From Crotophaga sulcirostris (lineage: Eukaryota > Chordata > Aves > Cuculiformes > Crotophagidae), in the NCBI GenBank assembly GCA_013397455.1, contig VYZB01000077.1:740081-804080 (forward strand): a stretch of DNA of 64,000 nucleotides, in the 5' to 3' direction. Each line of letters starts with the position of its first letter. Positions within the stretch are counted from its first letter, which is position 1. The notes below the pieces were generated by a model. That model had not been told where the DNA came from, did not search any database, and saw only the letters and a list, made by a program, of their open reading frames with translations. Made by a program: the position numbers and the translations under genes. Below, piece after piece: positions 50,901 to 62,999 of this stretch.

Positions 50901-53900
50901 AATACATGCATCTTCTTTCCACACAAGTAGATACCCTGAGGAAACGTTACCTTGCTCTCTTCTGGCTGAGAGCAACATATGCCAGTCTGTTTAATCACTG
51001 CACGGAGGTAGGTTAAATTTGAGAACAGTAGCTTGTTCAGGTTCTTTCTGGGGTAGATTTGCCAGCTGAGACTTCTTTGAAGCAGCGGAAGTGTAGAGAT
51101 TATTGGGTCTGATGTAAGTACTGCTAAAACCAGCCAAAAAGTTCATTTTTCATGAAAGCTGTCTGAAAATATTCTATTCGATATCGGAAGGTGATGTCCA
51201 TGCGAGTCCCCTGTCTGTCTACGAGTTGGTGCTTCACTATGGAAATCTAAACTAGATAACTGACTGAAGTATTTAGGTCATATAATTTAACAAGTTATTA
51301 AATATTACCCTAGCCCCAGGCCCAGGAAAAGGAGGTAGCTACTTCTGAATTGAGCAGAAGACAATATTTTGCTATCTGAAGACAGATCAGAGTCTCATGA
51401 AAGGAAAAAATAGGATGGTTCCTGGATGTTGTGAAACAATTTATCAAAACAAATCAGAGTACTGTTAGGAGCTTTAGAAATTCACTCAAAACACCGATTA
51501 TTAAAAGAGTTCATTTATAAAAATTTCAAATCAGTGTCACATTGACACATATGACCTGCGAAAAGGACAGAGACTTATAAAATCCCTTTTACTCAAGGTT
51601 ACTTTCAGGGCCCAGGGACACTGCCATCTGGAGAATTGCAGTTATCTAGAATATACTGCTAATGCTATTTACAACATTCGTTTCCCAAATATTCAGAGAA
51701 ACAAGGTAATGCCAGATATTCCAATGTGTTAGTATTAAAACATCCTAAATCAAGTTAATCTGCTCTATAACTTCTCTGACTTCTCAGGGTTGCATTAGAG
51801 AATAAGTGGTCCACTGTAGCATACGAAATATTTTATAATTCGACACTAACCATCCTTCTTAAAAACTCTCCTAAAGTATCTACATCAAATTCAAGAGGTG
51901 AAATTGTCCTAGAACAGAACTTCAGGCTATAAAAATAAATCTACAACATAATTATTTTGGGGAACAATTGGCAATTAGGAAATATTAAATTCAAGGACAT
52001 AGTCAAACATTTTATGACTTTGCTAAAAGTCAGAGGTATGATTTACTTTTTCTGTTTGATTAGGTCGTCAGATAAATAGCATAATTAGGGATAATAATAA
52101 AAACCTTGAAGTTCAGTAGAGACACCAGCCAGCTTTCTCTCACAAAGAGGAAACATATGTGTCTTTGAGCAACCTGTAACACAAAATACATTTCAGATGC
52201 CATATGCTATCTTTCATCCTCAGATCTCATCCTAAAACCCATAATCCCTAAAAACTTTTTTTCACCAACTACTTCTCTGCATCAGTCACATTGTTAGTCA
52301 CAAATTTGCACACGGGACATCATTTTTTGTCAGACATGACAGGGTCATAAAATCAATTCCAATGAACTGTGCAAAATTAACAGATGAAATGGTGTGTTAG
52401 GTTTGTTTTCACCACCATGATCATTAAGTACAAGGCTGGCTCATTATGGGGAGACAATGTTTAATCATCCTCCAAATTTTGCAGATGGATTTACGTCTGT
52501 GCATATCCTCTTCTGTGATGCTCGATAGCCAGGCACAGTCTGTTCCAGCCGTCTGTAAACAGGACCCAGTTCAGCAGGCTGCTCCGATTCAGCAAAGCAT
52601 TTCAACATGTGTTTGTGTCTTGTTGGTTTCAGAGGGGTTTAAGCCCACACTTAAAGCTAATGAACCCACACTAGATCACATGGTAACGGAGACTGGCCTT
52701 GTGCATGTCCCTTGATGTTTTTGTGAGCTGGAGTCTACCACAAGCTATGAGTGTTATACCAAGATGCCGCAATCCTGACAACTGTGGATTAGCAAATGCT
52801 GCTACTGCAAATGAAAGAGTGGGAAGAACAAAAAATGGAAGAATCCCTAGAGTATCAAAAAGCAAGAACAAATGGTGAATACCCATTTTCTTCACAAGAT
52901 TAGAAGATATTCTAAGAAGAATTAAAAATATCTATGAGCTAATGCTTACCGTTTCCTTGTCACATTCCTGGCAACATCCTGGGGTTAAATGATATTTAAG
53001 GGAATCTTAATTTTATCTAATATCTCAGAACAATTATTTCCCTCCCAAAAGGATGATGCGTGGGGGAGGCACTGCAGAGCTTTGAGGTTCCTTTCCTCAA
53101 ATGATACAAATGAGCAATGACACCCAGGATTTTGCCAGTGAGACTCCGTTCTAGCTTTGTCCTTTAGCTTCCTGGCTGAATAAATTGTGAAAAGCACAGC
53201 CTGACTTCTCACAAAGAGAAGCCTCAGTGATGTTAAATCTAGCACCAAAAAAAATTTTGTCAGTTTTTGCTTACTGGTAGCAGATTAAATGGTGATTTTA
53301 GGAAAAAATATGCAACTCATTGGACAAAATGTTGGCTAGTATAATTCTTTCATTACTATTGGAGGTATATGGAGCATGGGGTTAGTTTTCTTTACTTGAC
53401 TATATTATTTATAAAGTAAAGAAATAAATAAAAATAATCCAGAAAGAGTATCAAGATTCAGAAGCCTGTTCTCTCTCTATCATTGTGTGCTTGACACTGA
53501 TCAGATCTATTCCATGGCTATGAAGAAGAGCACAGCAGCTGCCTGATATCATGGCAGAAAGCGGACATCTGGTATATGGTTAACATTGGCTAGAAAGAAG
53601 CAACCAGAACACTCAAGCTCTCCAGAGAACAGAAAACAAGCCACAACAACAAGGCAAGAGGCTTAGGTTTAGCTTTAGTCCTCAATGGGCCTGTGCCTTT
53701 CAAGTCAGTAAGGTCAAGGCAGTACTCATATGACATTTGAGCCATGCATCATGCCAGTAATTGCTTAATTGATCTATACTGACAAAGTTATTTACTGAAA
53801 GTTAATGATTTCTTAAGATAAGCCACTCTGTAGGTTCAGAAAGAAATTATAAAAGGTGAGATAATAACAGTGCATGATGAAAGGAAAAAAATCAAATAGG

Positions 53901-56232
53901 AAAATACAATGACTAAAGTTAGAGGCCTCTTTCTGAGAACTCATACATATCTGGTCTAGGACCCACCGTGAAGAACAATGACTCAGATGAAGTACTGCAA
54001 GGGCCTGTTACTGAGTATTAACAAAGAAATAAAGACTGATCCATTTTTTACTGAGAAACAAAGGTTGTTTCAGAAATCAGGCTACAATATTGTTGGAACT
54101 CACTGGAAAATGATGAAGTAGAAAAGGCTGCCACTGGTAGCAGTAAACAAAAAAAATATGGGCAGGGTGTGGATCAAAGAATAAAATTCTTCCGTAAATA
54201 AAAAATGTAGCAAAACCATTCAACAAAAGAGAGCAAATAAATGATACACTACTAGCTGAATCCTCTAAGGATGGCAGATACAGAACATCCCAATGTAAAC
54301 ACAGAAATCCTAGACAAATGACAGTACGATGATCCAGGCAACCCTGAAACTGGTACTGTTAACGAGACATCTTGCTCTCTAACCTTGCACAAAATTAGTG
54401 GCAGAGCTATGAGGCAAAGCACATTTTCCCTCAAATTAGTATTATAAAGAAAACAAGTTGCTAGTGTTCATTTTCTCTGACTTTTTTTAATATAAGCTAG
54501 CATGTATTAAAAAAAGGAAATTTTAATTGGATTATTTTTTAACACTCCCAAGTAACAAGCTTTGGGGACTTTTTCTACAAGGATAAAATTAAAAGTAATT
54601 ATTCAAACTGTCTTCAGTTGAACAATCTTCTAACAGCTTGCTGTCTCATTTCTTTCCCTGTATTCTTAATGGAGGTACTAGATATATTGAATTCAGGTTA
54701 TAAAACTTAGCAGGGCCTGCACCTTTTCTTATTCTGCATTTGAGAGACTTGCAGATTCATAGTCATGCTCTAAATACAAATCAGCCAATACATAAATAAT
54801 GATGCATTATTATTTTATTAACATTAATAAATAATAGCAACAACAAAAAATATTGCCTGAGTCAGTACTCCATAGTTTGACTCCATAACTGGAGTTTATT
54901 CTCTGATGAGAAAAGAAAAGAACCAGTGAGGATGGGATGGTATGGACCAGAGTATCAGAGGCACCCATTTCATCTTGATAAGCCCAGTTTCCCATAAGAA
55001 TATTGCAGCATGAGAAGCAACTTGATGTGGGAAAGCCATAGGCTTATGGGTATACCTGCGCTGTAGGTTCACTCTTGTGGACACGTAGAAAAAGCATGAT
55101 TGCAAGTTATCCAGAAATAAACACACTCTTCTACTCCCTCTCTATCTCTTCCCAGGAAAATGATGGTCTTTTAAATACACTTGAAAACAAGCCTTTTTTT
55201 CATGGGGGGGGACAGATTTACAACAGTCAGAGACTAGTCAGTAATGTGGGCATCTGAGAAAAAGGCCTTATTATTCAGCTACAAATAAAAGTAGAGGATG
55301 GGCAATTGCCGTCTAGCTCTAAGTAAATAATGAGAAAGATTACTGGCACAGCAAAAACTAGGAGATGAAAAGAGGATTAACTTGATGTTTTCCAGCAAGA
55401 CGGCTTTTCCCCCCAAGCTCTAGAAAAGCTACATTAAGAGTAATCTAAGCTTTTATTTCCAACAATGCTAGAAGAAGGTTTCACAGCCAAGAAGCCATTT
55501 CTTCAATCCTAGAATGTGCCGAAGGAGCTTGCTTTGCTTCCACACACAGCACTGTCTGCTGCTTTGCCAAACAAGTACCAGGTTATGAGACAGGGACAAT
55601 AACTAGAGTTATTTCTGAACAACCACCCTATTTAATCATGGGATTTGGAGGCGTACCTACAGTTGTAAAAGGGCAGGAGAGTGCTGCCAATTCTATGACT
55701 ACTCCAGCTGGCAGCAGCACTGTTCAGGGGTGGCACAGGCAGAACTTGCTGTATTTCATCCACTGAGGTACTGTCAGGTTTTGCAGGCAAACCCAAAGTG
55801 TCCTGCTTAGGATTTAGTGTGACAGTCAGAAGTCAGATACAGCTGCACAAGTGTATGCCAAGATCAAGTACCAGGTGTTTCAAGACAAAAGCCTCTCATT
55901 CAACTTGCATGCAATTCTGCTTTGCAAAAAGCTGTCCTGCAGGCTTTGTCTGGGGAGCTTGGATTTCACCTAGGGCGCTTTATCACTAAAATTAATTGCA
56001 AAACGGCACATTTGGGATAGACTTCCAGTGAAGTCAGACTTCCACCTCAGACCTTCTTCAGCACTGAATGGTTCACCTGGAGAGCATCCAATGTGAAATA
56101 ATCATTGAGAAAAAGAATCTGTTTTCCAATGGACAGATGTCTCCTCCCCAAAACACACCCAAGTTTGGTCCAATTCAACAAATACTACGACCTCTGAAGA
56201 CCACTGTTTCTTATTCCATAAGTACTCCCCAC

Positions 56233-56247
56233 AGTGGTGGTGGTGGT
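56233..56247. repeat. (GTG)n short triplet repeat
   Basis: AGTGGTGGTGGTGGTA directly precedes the CR1 scrap at 56251 and may mark its truncated 5' junction. Confidence 0.7.
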
Positions 56248-56250
56248 ATT

Positions 56251-56308
56251 GGGCTGACAGTTGGATGAGATGATCTTAGAGGTCTTTTCCAACCTTTATG
56301 GTTCTATG
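56251..56308 (+). mobile_element. CR1 LINE 3'-end scrap, plus strand
   Basis: GATGAGATGATCTTAGAGGTCTTTTCCAACCTTTATGGTTCTATG is the sense-strand CR1 3' end (GATGATC...AGGTCCCTTCCAACC...GATTCTATG). Only one unit of the tail repeat remains. It is the clearest plus-strand CR1 in the window. No coding sequence survives. Confidence 0.9.
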
Positions 56309-59300
56309 TTATTAGGGATGCTAGCCCTGATGAAGATGTGCCATGTATATAGGACTCCACTTACATACAAATATTCACATATACAGGACCTCCTAGGCAC
56401 ACTGAAGTGCTTAAGAATGAATAAAAAGAAATTAAAACAACATGACTGGTTAAGTCTGAGCTCTGGGAGCTTTGAACCGAATTCCAAACATTCTCAGTTG
56501 GGATACCTTGGTGTGGAACCATAGTTTGCTGACAAGTACCATGCACTTGCACAGAATAAATGTTTCCTGCATTTAGAAAGCACTGGGGAGCTTAGAGGAA
56601 GTCTGGAGGGGTTTCAGACATCATGTTTTCATTACCATATTTGCCTAAGTTCATACCAAAAAATCAAAATGAGTACAACCCATCAGAGTAATAGAGAAAA
56701 CTGTGGTAGGAAGGAAAAGGGGAGATAAAAGAATACCTACAAATTTAAGTTGATTCTAAAACCATGTATTAATTTTGGAGATTATCCACATTATAAGCAC
56801 AGATTTAATGGAATGACCTATACTGCAGTAATCTCATACTGTCCACAAAGATCAAAATTAAAGACGTGGATCCAACAGAATTATCATATCACTAGCGACA
56901 TAAAACAAAAGTAGCAACATTGTCTATATTAGAAGACATAGCAACATCAGGTATGAAAATCAAAACCAGACCAATCCTAAACTTAAAAATCATGCAGAAT
57001 CTCTTAATCAGACATTTTATAAGGTTAAATTTCAGTGAATTATCAACACTTTAAAAAGTGACTGCACTGCCTGACAGTAACCGAAACTGTGATCATCACC
57101 ACACTGCTGTCCTGCTTATGCAAGCAAATGTCACAACCGTATCTCAGAGAGGCAGAGGGGCCTTATTTCAGACTGACAAACAACAGCTCTCTTCAGACCA
57201 CTTGTTCAATGCCTTCTTGGAGGAAAAGGCAGGTCAAGTTTGAAACTGTTCTAAACACAACAGTACAGAAAAAGGCGATAAAGTGAGGGGAGGAATAAAA
57301 GCATACATCAGGATGGTTTGCTTTCTATTACATTTTTTTCCCCGGGCTATTATCAGTGTCAGATTTCCAATGGTATCCAGTCATGTATGTCAGAAGAAGC
57401 CTTCCTGCAGTCTGTGGTTCCAGTACTGTCACAAGAAACTGTCACCAAAACACTGAGGGATGTGTAAGGGAAGGTTTCCTTTCAACTAGCCTTCATGGTT
57501 CAACCTTCCTACGCTGTTCTGTATTGTCACCAGAGATGCTGGGATTTGAATCCCTGCACTGAAACAGGCATTGATAATTAATTTCCACCAAGGGTTATAA
57601 ACCCCTTCAAACCTATATTTAGCCCCTTCATTATAATGCTTTGATAGACCACATGATCTTCAGGCAACTGTAATACCCACGATTCTTCCAACCCAGCTGA
57701 ACAGCACTGATTTGCCCCGATGAGCAATGCGGCAGGGCAGCTTCCTCCGCGTGCCTTTTGCTGCCTTGTGTGTGACTGATGCTGTCAGGCACAGGAATGT
57801 TCCTCATGTACTTCAAGTAAAATTAAAGGGCTTTTACAGAGGATTTCAGCTAGCCTCCCACACTAAGCTGCAAATTCTGAAATAAGCTCAACTTCTACAA
57901 ATCAAGAAGAATCCAGACAAGGAGCTCGTTAAATAAGCACAATCTGAATCTGAGGTGGCTTTATGGTTTTGGGGCTCCTTTTATTTTTTTTTTTAAACAA
58001 CTTTCAACACCTATTGCAAATTGACTGTCACAATAACAGATCGGGTTCTTCTGCAAGGAGTTAGTTAGACATTTTAGGAGTAAACTGATTATTTGTGCAT
58101 ACTGCATTTGCAGTTTTTTATGTTTATGAGTTATTAGCCTAGTACTCTGAAAGATTTGTCATCCTCTCTTAGAAAAACATTAGAAGATGTTACATGTACT
58201 AAAATATTATGCTAACAATTTCAGGCTGACTACTTTTTTGAGAACATTTTCTTCTCCTAACATGAACTGAATTTTATAAATGTGGCCATTTTCTTCTTTA
58301 AAATACAAAGATCCTGCTGTTTTCCAAGAATATGTACTTTAAGTCTTCTAAAACTTAATGCTAGAATTATTCCACCAGGGTCCTGTAATGACTTAACATT
58401 ATTTAATTATTTCCTGTTGGTTCTGACTTACCTTTAGTGCAGTAAAAAAATTCCTTCCGTTCAGGAAGTCTCTTTCATTTGTTTTGATGTGATTAATTCC
58501 AAAATAATTAAAAATGGAGGTTTAAAGTGCAGGAATAAAATACTTAGGGCTAGATTCTGATTTTTTTTACTTATAGGAATGAGTCTATTGACAGGAAAGG
58601 ATGTAACATTGGGAAAGCAGGTGTTGGAGCAGGACCAGTGTTCATCAGAAATTCCGAGATAGGATCCACCACTCCCTGCATCCACTGTAGCTTCTTCAAA
58701 TTTCATCTTCCATCATATCTATGAGGTGGTTTTGGCATACCGAGGCTGAATGTCTATACATTTAAATAGATAAAGACATTTTTAATTTGTAACATTTGAA
58801 ACGTTTATTTGCAACAAGGCTCCAACTACATTGGGTGCTGTGGATATCTCTCTCCTTTGAACCCTAATAGCGTCTAACAGGGCTTCAAATCTTCTTGAGA
58901 CAATCCCTAGAGAGGTCTCTCTCAGGCTTTGAGTGAAACAACTTGCTTTGGCTTAGATGTATTGTTTCTGCTCCCATGACCTGGACCTTCCGTTAGGTCT
59001 GATAAAGATCCAACAAAGTGTTGTTCAGTAGATGCCAGATAAAACAGATAAAACGTTAATACATAATCAGTAGTCTAGTATGTAGCCTTTCTGTTCATAG
59101 CTGTCTTTCATTTGTGTATGATAAAACTCTTCTAAAATCAAAAATGCAATTTTCAGTCCAACATCCAGAGCTGGTCACCCTGTTTGGACTACCCAAATAC
59201 ATAATATATTCTTGCTTACATATTGAGTACACCATCTCCTTAGAGAAGCAGGAGATCATTTTGAGGCTTCTTTTAAAAGAGGACTGCCAACACTTCCTGA

Positions 59301-60748
59301 TGTTTACTGAAATGCTTGGAGGCTTTCCAGTGTGGGTGGCAGCTCAATTGTGCTAGCTAGCAAGTCTTTTACAGAACTTGGCACCACTGCTACTAACATG
59401 CAGTGGTATGGAAGAAACATCAGTTAAATGTAATTCAGAAGCACTGTAAATACTGTACCACGTTGTTTGTAAACAAGCCTCAGCAGGTAGAAAGTTTGGA
59501 CTGGAGAAGTCATTCTGGGAAATTGGTCACCAGTGGGAAGACCTGGGGAGAACTAGTGTGAGACTTTAAGGGTTTCTTCTCTGTGAATGGGGCCTTTTTC
59601 AGTCTGCAGCTCCTATCCAGTTTGCCAGAACTAAGAGGTTTTCTTTCAACTGTCCTCCATGCTCTGTTCACTTTTCCCTGGCAGCTGTTATTCTCAGCTT
59701 TCCTTCAGTTCCAGCTTTTTTGTCCCCTTTTCCCACCACGAGGCCTCTTGGCCACCTTACCACCATCTGGTCCCTCTGCTCTTGTTCCATTGTCATGCCT
59801 TTTGTAGCAGTCTGACCTTACTTCGTCTCACCTGGCCTCTGCTGAAAGATAGGGGTCTGACCCAGAACAGTCATCCACTCACCCTTCAAAAGCTATGGGG
59901 AGACATGCATCCCCAGAGCATGAGACAGTCTGTCCTAAGAGACAGATCTATCCAAACACTCAGATTAAAGGCAAATCCAGTCCATTGCAGCTATGGTTCT
60001 ATCACCTCCTGCTCCACTACCTCCCAGGATGCTGCAATTAAACAGCCAGAACTGGCATTGAGGGATACTCCCCTGGGGCCAGTCTCTCCAGTGTCTTTAT
60101 GTAGCCACCGATTTGCATAAACTTCCAGGGACTCCTATGTCCTTGGCAAATTTGTTCAGAATTTCTTTGCAGTGGGAGTGAGGCTAATGGGACTGATGGA
60201 GAGAAGGATGCAGAAAAAGACAAATTAGCAATGTGACTGCCTTTAGGCAACCCAGACAGGATCTATCTGAATATTTTTTTCTAAGCTACCCTCACTTTAG
60301 CTCTGTATTCACTGATACGTCTCCATCCATACATATAAATCTATACTTTATGTCTTCATCATATCATATCTCCACATTGCATGTATCTTTTTTTTTCCTT
60401 TTTGACCTCACAGGTTTCTCCTTTTCTGGTAGACATCACAAGCTCTACTGCAAAGAAATGGTTTTCTTAACACTTTTAGTATGATTAATCTGCTCTTAAC
60501 AGCCATTCTCCCACTCTCCCTTCTCCGACACATGAAACATAACCTGCTTGAAGTCTCACAGCTCTAATCCTTTCACATGTACGCTGCAAATGCTGATGTA
60601 TGTAAAGCCAATGACACCTAACACATTCAGCTGGCTTTCAAAAGGGGCACCTTCATCCTACAACTTTGCCATGAACTCTTCAAAACCTTTCCATTGCTCC
60701 CAGTTCTATGGAGGCTCTAACCTCCCAAACTCTCACTCAGTGCTCTTA
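56309..60748. other. Non-coding stretch, no gene recognised
   Basis: About 4.4 kb without a recognisable gene. A possible MIR-like trace lies at 57535-57570. The 153-codon and 74-codon plus frames around 59583-60120 are pyrimidine-driven (Leu/Phe/Pro/Ser) and overlap each other in different frames, so they are not supported as genes. Confidence 0.55.
57535..57570 (-). mobile_element. Possible MIR-like SINE trace
   Basis: AGATGCTGGGATTTGAATCCCTGCACTG resembles the reverse complement of a tRNA-SINE B-box region (the 'gctgggatttgaacccagg' signature of MIR). It also forms a small palindrome around GGGATTTGAATCCC. It is too short to assign firmly. Confidence 0.3.
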
Positions 60749-61045
60749 CTGTGTCCAGTTTTGAGTGCCTGGAGGGAGCAACACAAAGGATCAGGTGTCT
60801 AAAAACATGACTTATGAGGAAATATGTATCAGTTGCTCAGTCTGAGAGATGGCTGAGGGATGACAGGATGCAATTTATGTCAGATTAGTGAAAAAGGACT
60901 GCTGCCATCAGCTTTCCACATCTTCATGTGCAGACGACAAGATGTAACAGCCTTCAATTTCAGCAAGGAGTACATAGGAAAATTGGAACAGATTGCCTGA
61001 GAGGGCTGTGAAGACAACTTCGCTGAAGGTGTCTAAGGAAGGATC
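60749..61045 (+). mobile_element. Ancient CR1 LINE ORF2 C-terminal remnant
   Basis: Landmarks in order match CR1 ORF2 DNA on the plus strand: TGTCCAGTTTTGAGTGCC; GGGAGCAACACAAAGGATCAGGTGTCTAAAAACATGACTTATGAGGAAA; a CTGAG-rich segment; GACGACAAGATGTAACAGCCTTCAATTTCAGCAAGG; and TTGGAACAGATTGCCTGAGAGGGCTGTGAAGACAACTTCGCTGAAGGTGTCTAA. These correspond to the thumb and C-terminal region (the RVVEHWNR-type motif area) but with many substitutions and indels, so no frame remains open. It is much older than the copy at 29154. The ends are approximate. Confidence 0.8.
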
Positions 61046-62851
61046 AAAAGTTTGTCAGAGACAAAGCAGGTGTATTTGATTTTGTGCCCAGAGGATGTGC
61101 TAAGCACTCTCTTCATGTCTCTTCTACTTTATTACTTCATGACTCAAAGATAAACACCAGTTAAATAACTTCATTGTGCTTCTTCAAATATCTCTATACA
61201 AACCTCATTCATCATAATCCAGGAGAAAAAAGAACCAGTACTTGTCATAAACTGTGCGCTCTTCTTCTACCTGTTCAGGCATATTAACCCATATCGTTTG
61301 GATCACCTTTCTCCTATCAGCTCACTGACCCCACTGGCTACATTAAGAAACATAAAATCCCCAGCCCTACACCGTACAGTACAAACAACATTCAAGAAAC
61401 ACAACCATGAGTGGACAGTAGTTCACCTTGAAGCCAGTTACATGCTCCTCCCAAAACAGGATACAGAGTATACAGAAGCAGCAAGTCAGTTCCAAAGTGC
61501 TCCCAAGACGCTCTCTCCAAAGTGTTTGCTTTCCTGCAGGCAAGCCTGGCTCATGGCAGCAAAGATGTTATGGATATTTTTCTTTTTTTATAGTTGCTTA
61601 AATATTTATTAGAGAAAAGAAAATTTTATTGTCTAACAGGATACCTGAGTTCAAATCTTATTGCTGGGCTTTTTTCTCCATGAGCCATTATGGGAGAAAT
61701 TTATGAAAAAGTAATTACCCTTTTCCCCTAATTTTAGTTTTTTTCTTTTAAAATGAAGTAGTACTAGCAGAGTCATAGCAGTGAAGGACTCCTGTGCCCT
61801 AAAGCATGTCCATTTTTTCCAGCTGTCATCAGCTGGTCTGATGCAAGACATTATATCTCCCTGGAACTTCTCCCTGTTCTTAAAAAAGTTTTTATTTTTC
61901 AAGCACACAAACAAAACATTGCATCAAAAATGGAGTAGAGAAGAAAAACATTGGAATTCACTGAAGACTTTTTACCATTAAGAACAGGACGCAGGCTTTT
62001 TGGGACATCTTTCATATAGATATAGACAAAACAAACTGAACTGCTCACAAATAATTATCTTAACTGACATTTTTATAACACTAAAATCTTCAGGACTCCT
62101 ACCTTGCATTTTGGGAACAACAGAGGCTTTTTTGCTTGGCAAAGCTCTGCTGAAGGCTGCCTGGTAGGACACAGAAAATTAAATCATCCTTCAATTGCCT
62201 TGGATGTCAGAGAATGTCACATACCTTCAGCACTGCAGACGACTCCTGCAGACACTGACCTGCTCCCTGGCAGGGGAGAGGTGGTCAGGAGTCTCCAACA
62301 CTGCCTCTCTCTCCAGCAGATGCTCTCTGATCACAGCCCCAGTATGGATGGGGCTTATCCTGATTTCCTTCTTCCCTTGCTACAGATAATATCCAGCCTT
62401 CTGGCATCACGGCTGTTTCTTCTACCTCACCCCTCCTTTTGTAACAATGAAATGATCTGGAAGAAGGGTGGTTTGGTCTGCCAAGCATCAATTCTTACTG
62501 GGATGAAATGTGGTTTATCTCCTCTCCATACTAGTCCATATATATATTTACTATAAAGAACCTTCCTTCAGATGTCTGTTTTCTTTTCATGACTGTCCAT
62601 CATCTCTGATACAGCACCTTGGATGAGTGAAAATGATAAACGCTAAAGTGATGTTTTTACAGGACAGATAAAATCAACAGTTCAGATTCATCTTTGTGAA
62701 AAGTAGAGAGAACAGAAAGACAGCTGCTCTGGCACTGGCACACCCGATTCTGTTGGGCTATACAAAAGAAAGTTTGTGCAAATACTGGTAACAAATTCCC
62801 TAGTGACCATTAGCAGGGGATTACCTTCCATGCTCGTTTTGTTATGTTTAT
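61046..62851. other. Non-coding stretch, no gene recognised
   Basis: About 1.8 kb without a recognisable gene. The 150-codon plus frame at 62104-62556 overlaps a 64-codon plus and a 68-codon minus frame, and has no domain I recognise. A GAGTTCAAATC string near 61650 is reminiscent of a SINE B box but has no supporting context. Confidence 0.55.
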
Positions 62852-62867
62852 CACACACACACACACA
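62852..62867. repeat. (CA)8 microsatellite
   Basis: Eight CA units directly abut the CR1 copy that follows, and may have grown from its 3' tail. Confidence 0.9.
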
Positions 62868-62999
62868 GTATCACCAGGTTGGAAGGGACCTCTGAGATCA
62901 TCAAGTCCAACCTATAAGCCAACACTAACACCATCTCATCACCTAAACCATGGCACTGAGTGCCTCATCCTAACTTCTTCCTATTCTTTATGAATACCT
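62868..62999 (-). mobile_element. CR1 LINE 3' end, 5'-truncated
   Basis: GTATCACCAGGTTGGAAGGGACCTCTGAGATCATCAAGTCCAACC is a CR1 3' UTR in reverse orientation, next to a CA repeat at its tail side. It is nearly identical to the copy at 41758. Similarity is clear to about 62970 (CATGGCACTGAGTGCCTCATCC) and probably extends to about 63000 through the TTTATGAATACCT segment. No open frame remains. Confidence 0.9.

Larger units (their letters stand above)
42390..56250. other. Non-coding stretch, no gene recognised
   Basis: About 13.9 kb without a recognisable gene. The longest frame is 158 codons on plus at 46640-47116. Its residues are Cys/Leu/Lys-rich with no domain, and overlapping frames suggest chance. 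A CpG-containing, mixed-composition block lies at 44980-45470. An (AATG)4 microsatellite is at 47902-47917. The 53690-53830 block is a balanced AT-rich stretch of the sort that is sometimes conserved. Confidence 0.55.

Noticed and set aside
59583..60120. Overlapping 74- and 153-codon plus frames
   Set aside because: Composition is driven by a pyrimidine-rich stretch; the two frames cover the same DNA and neither has a domain.
61640..61670. SINE B box (GAGTTCAAATC)
   Set aside because: No A box or further SINE sequence at the expected distance.
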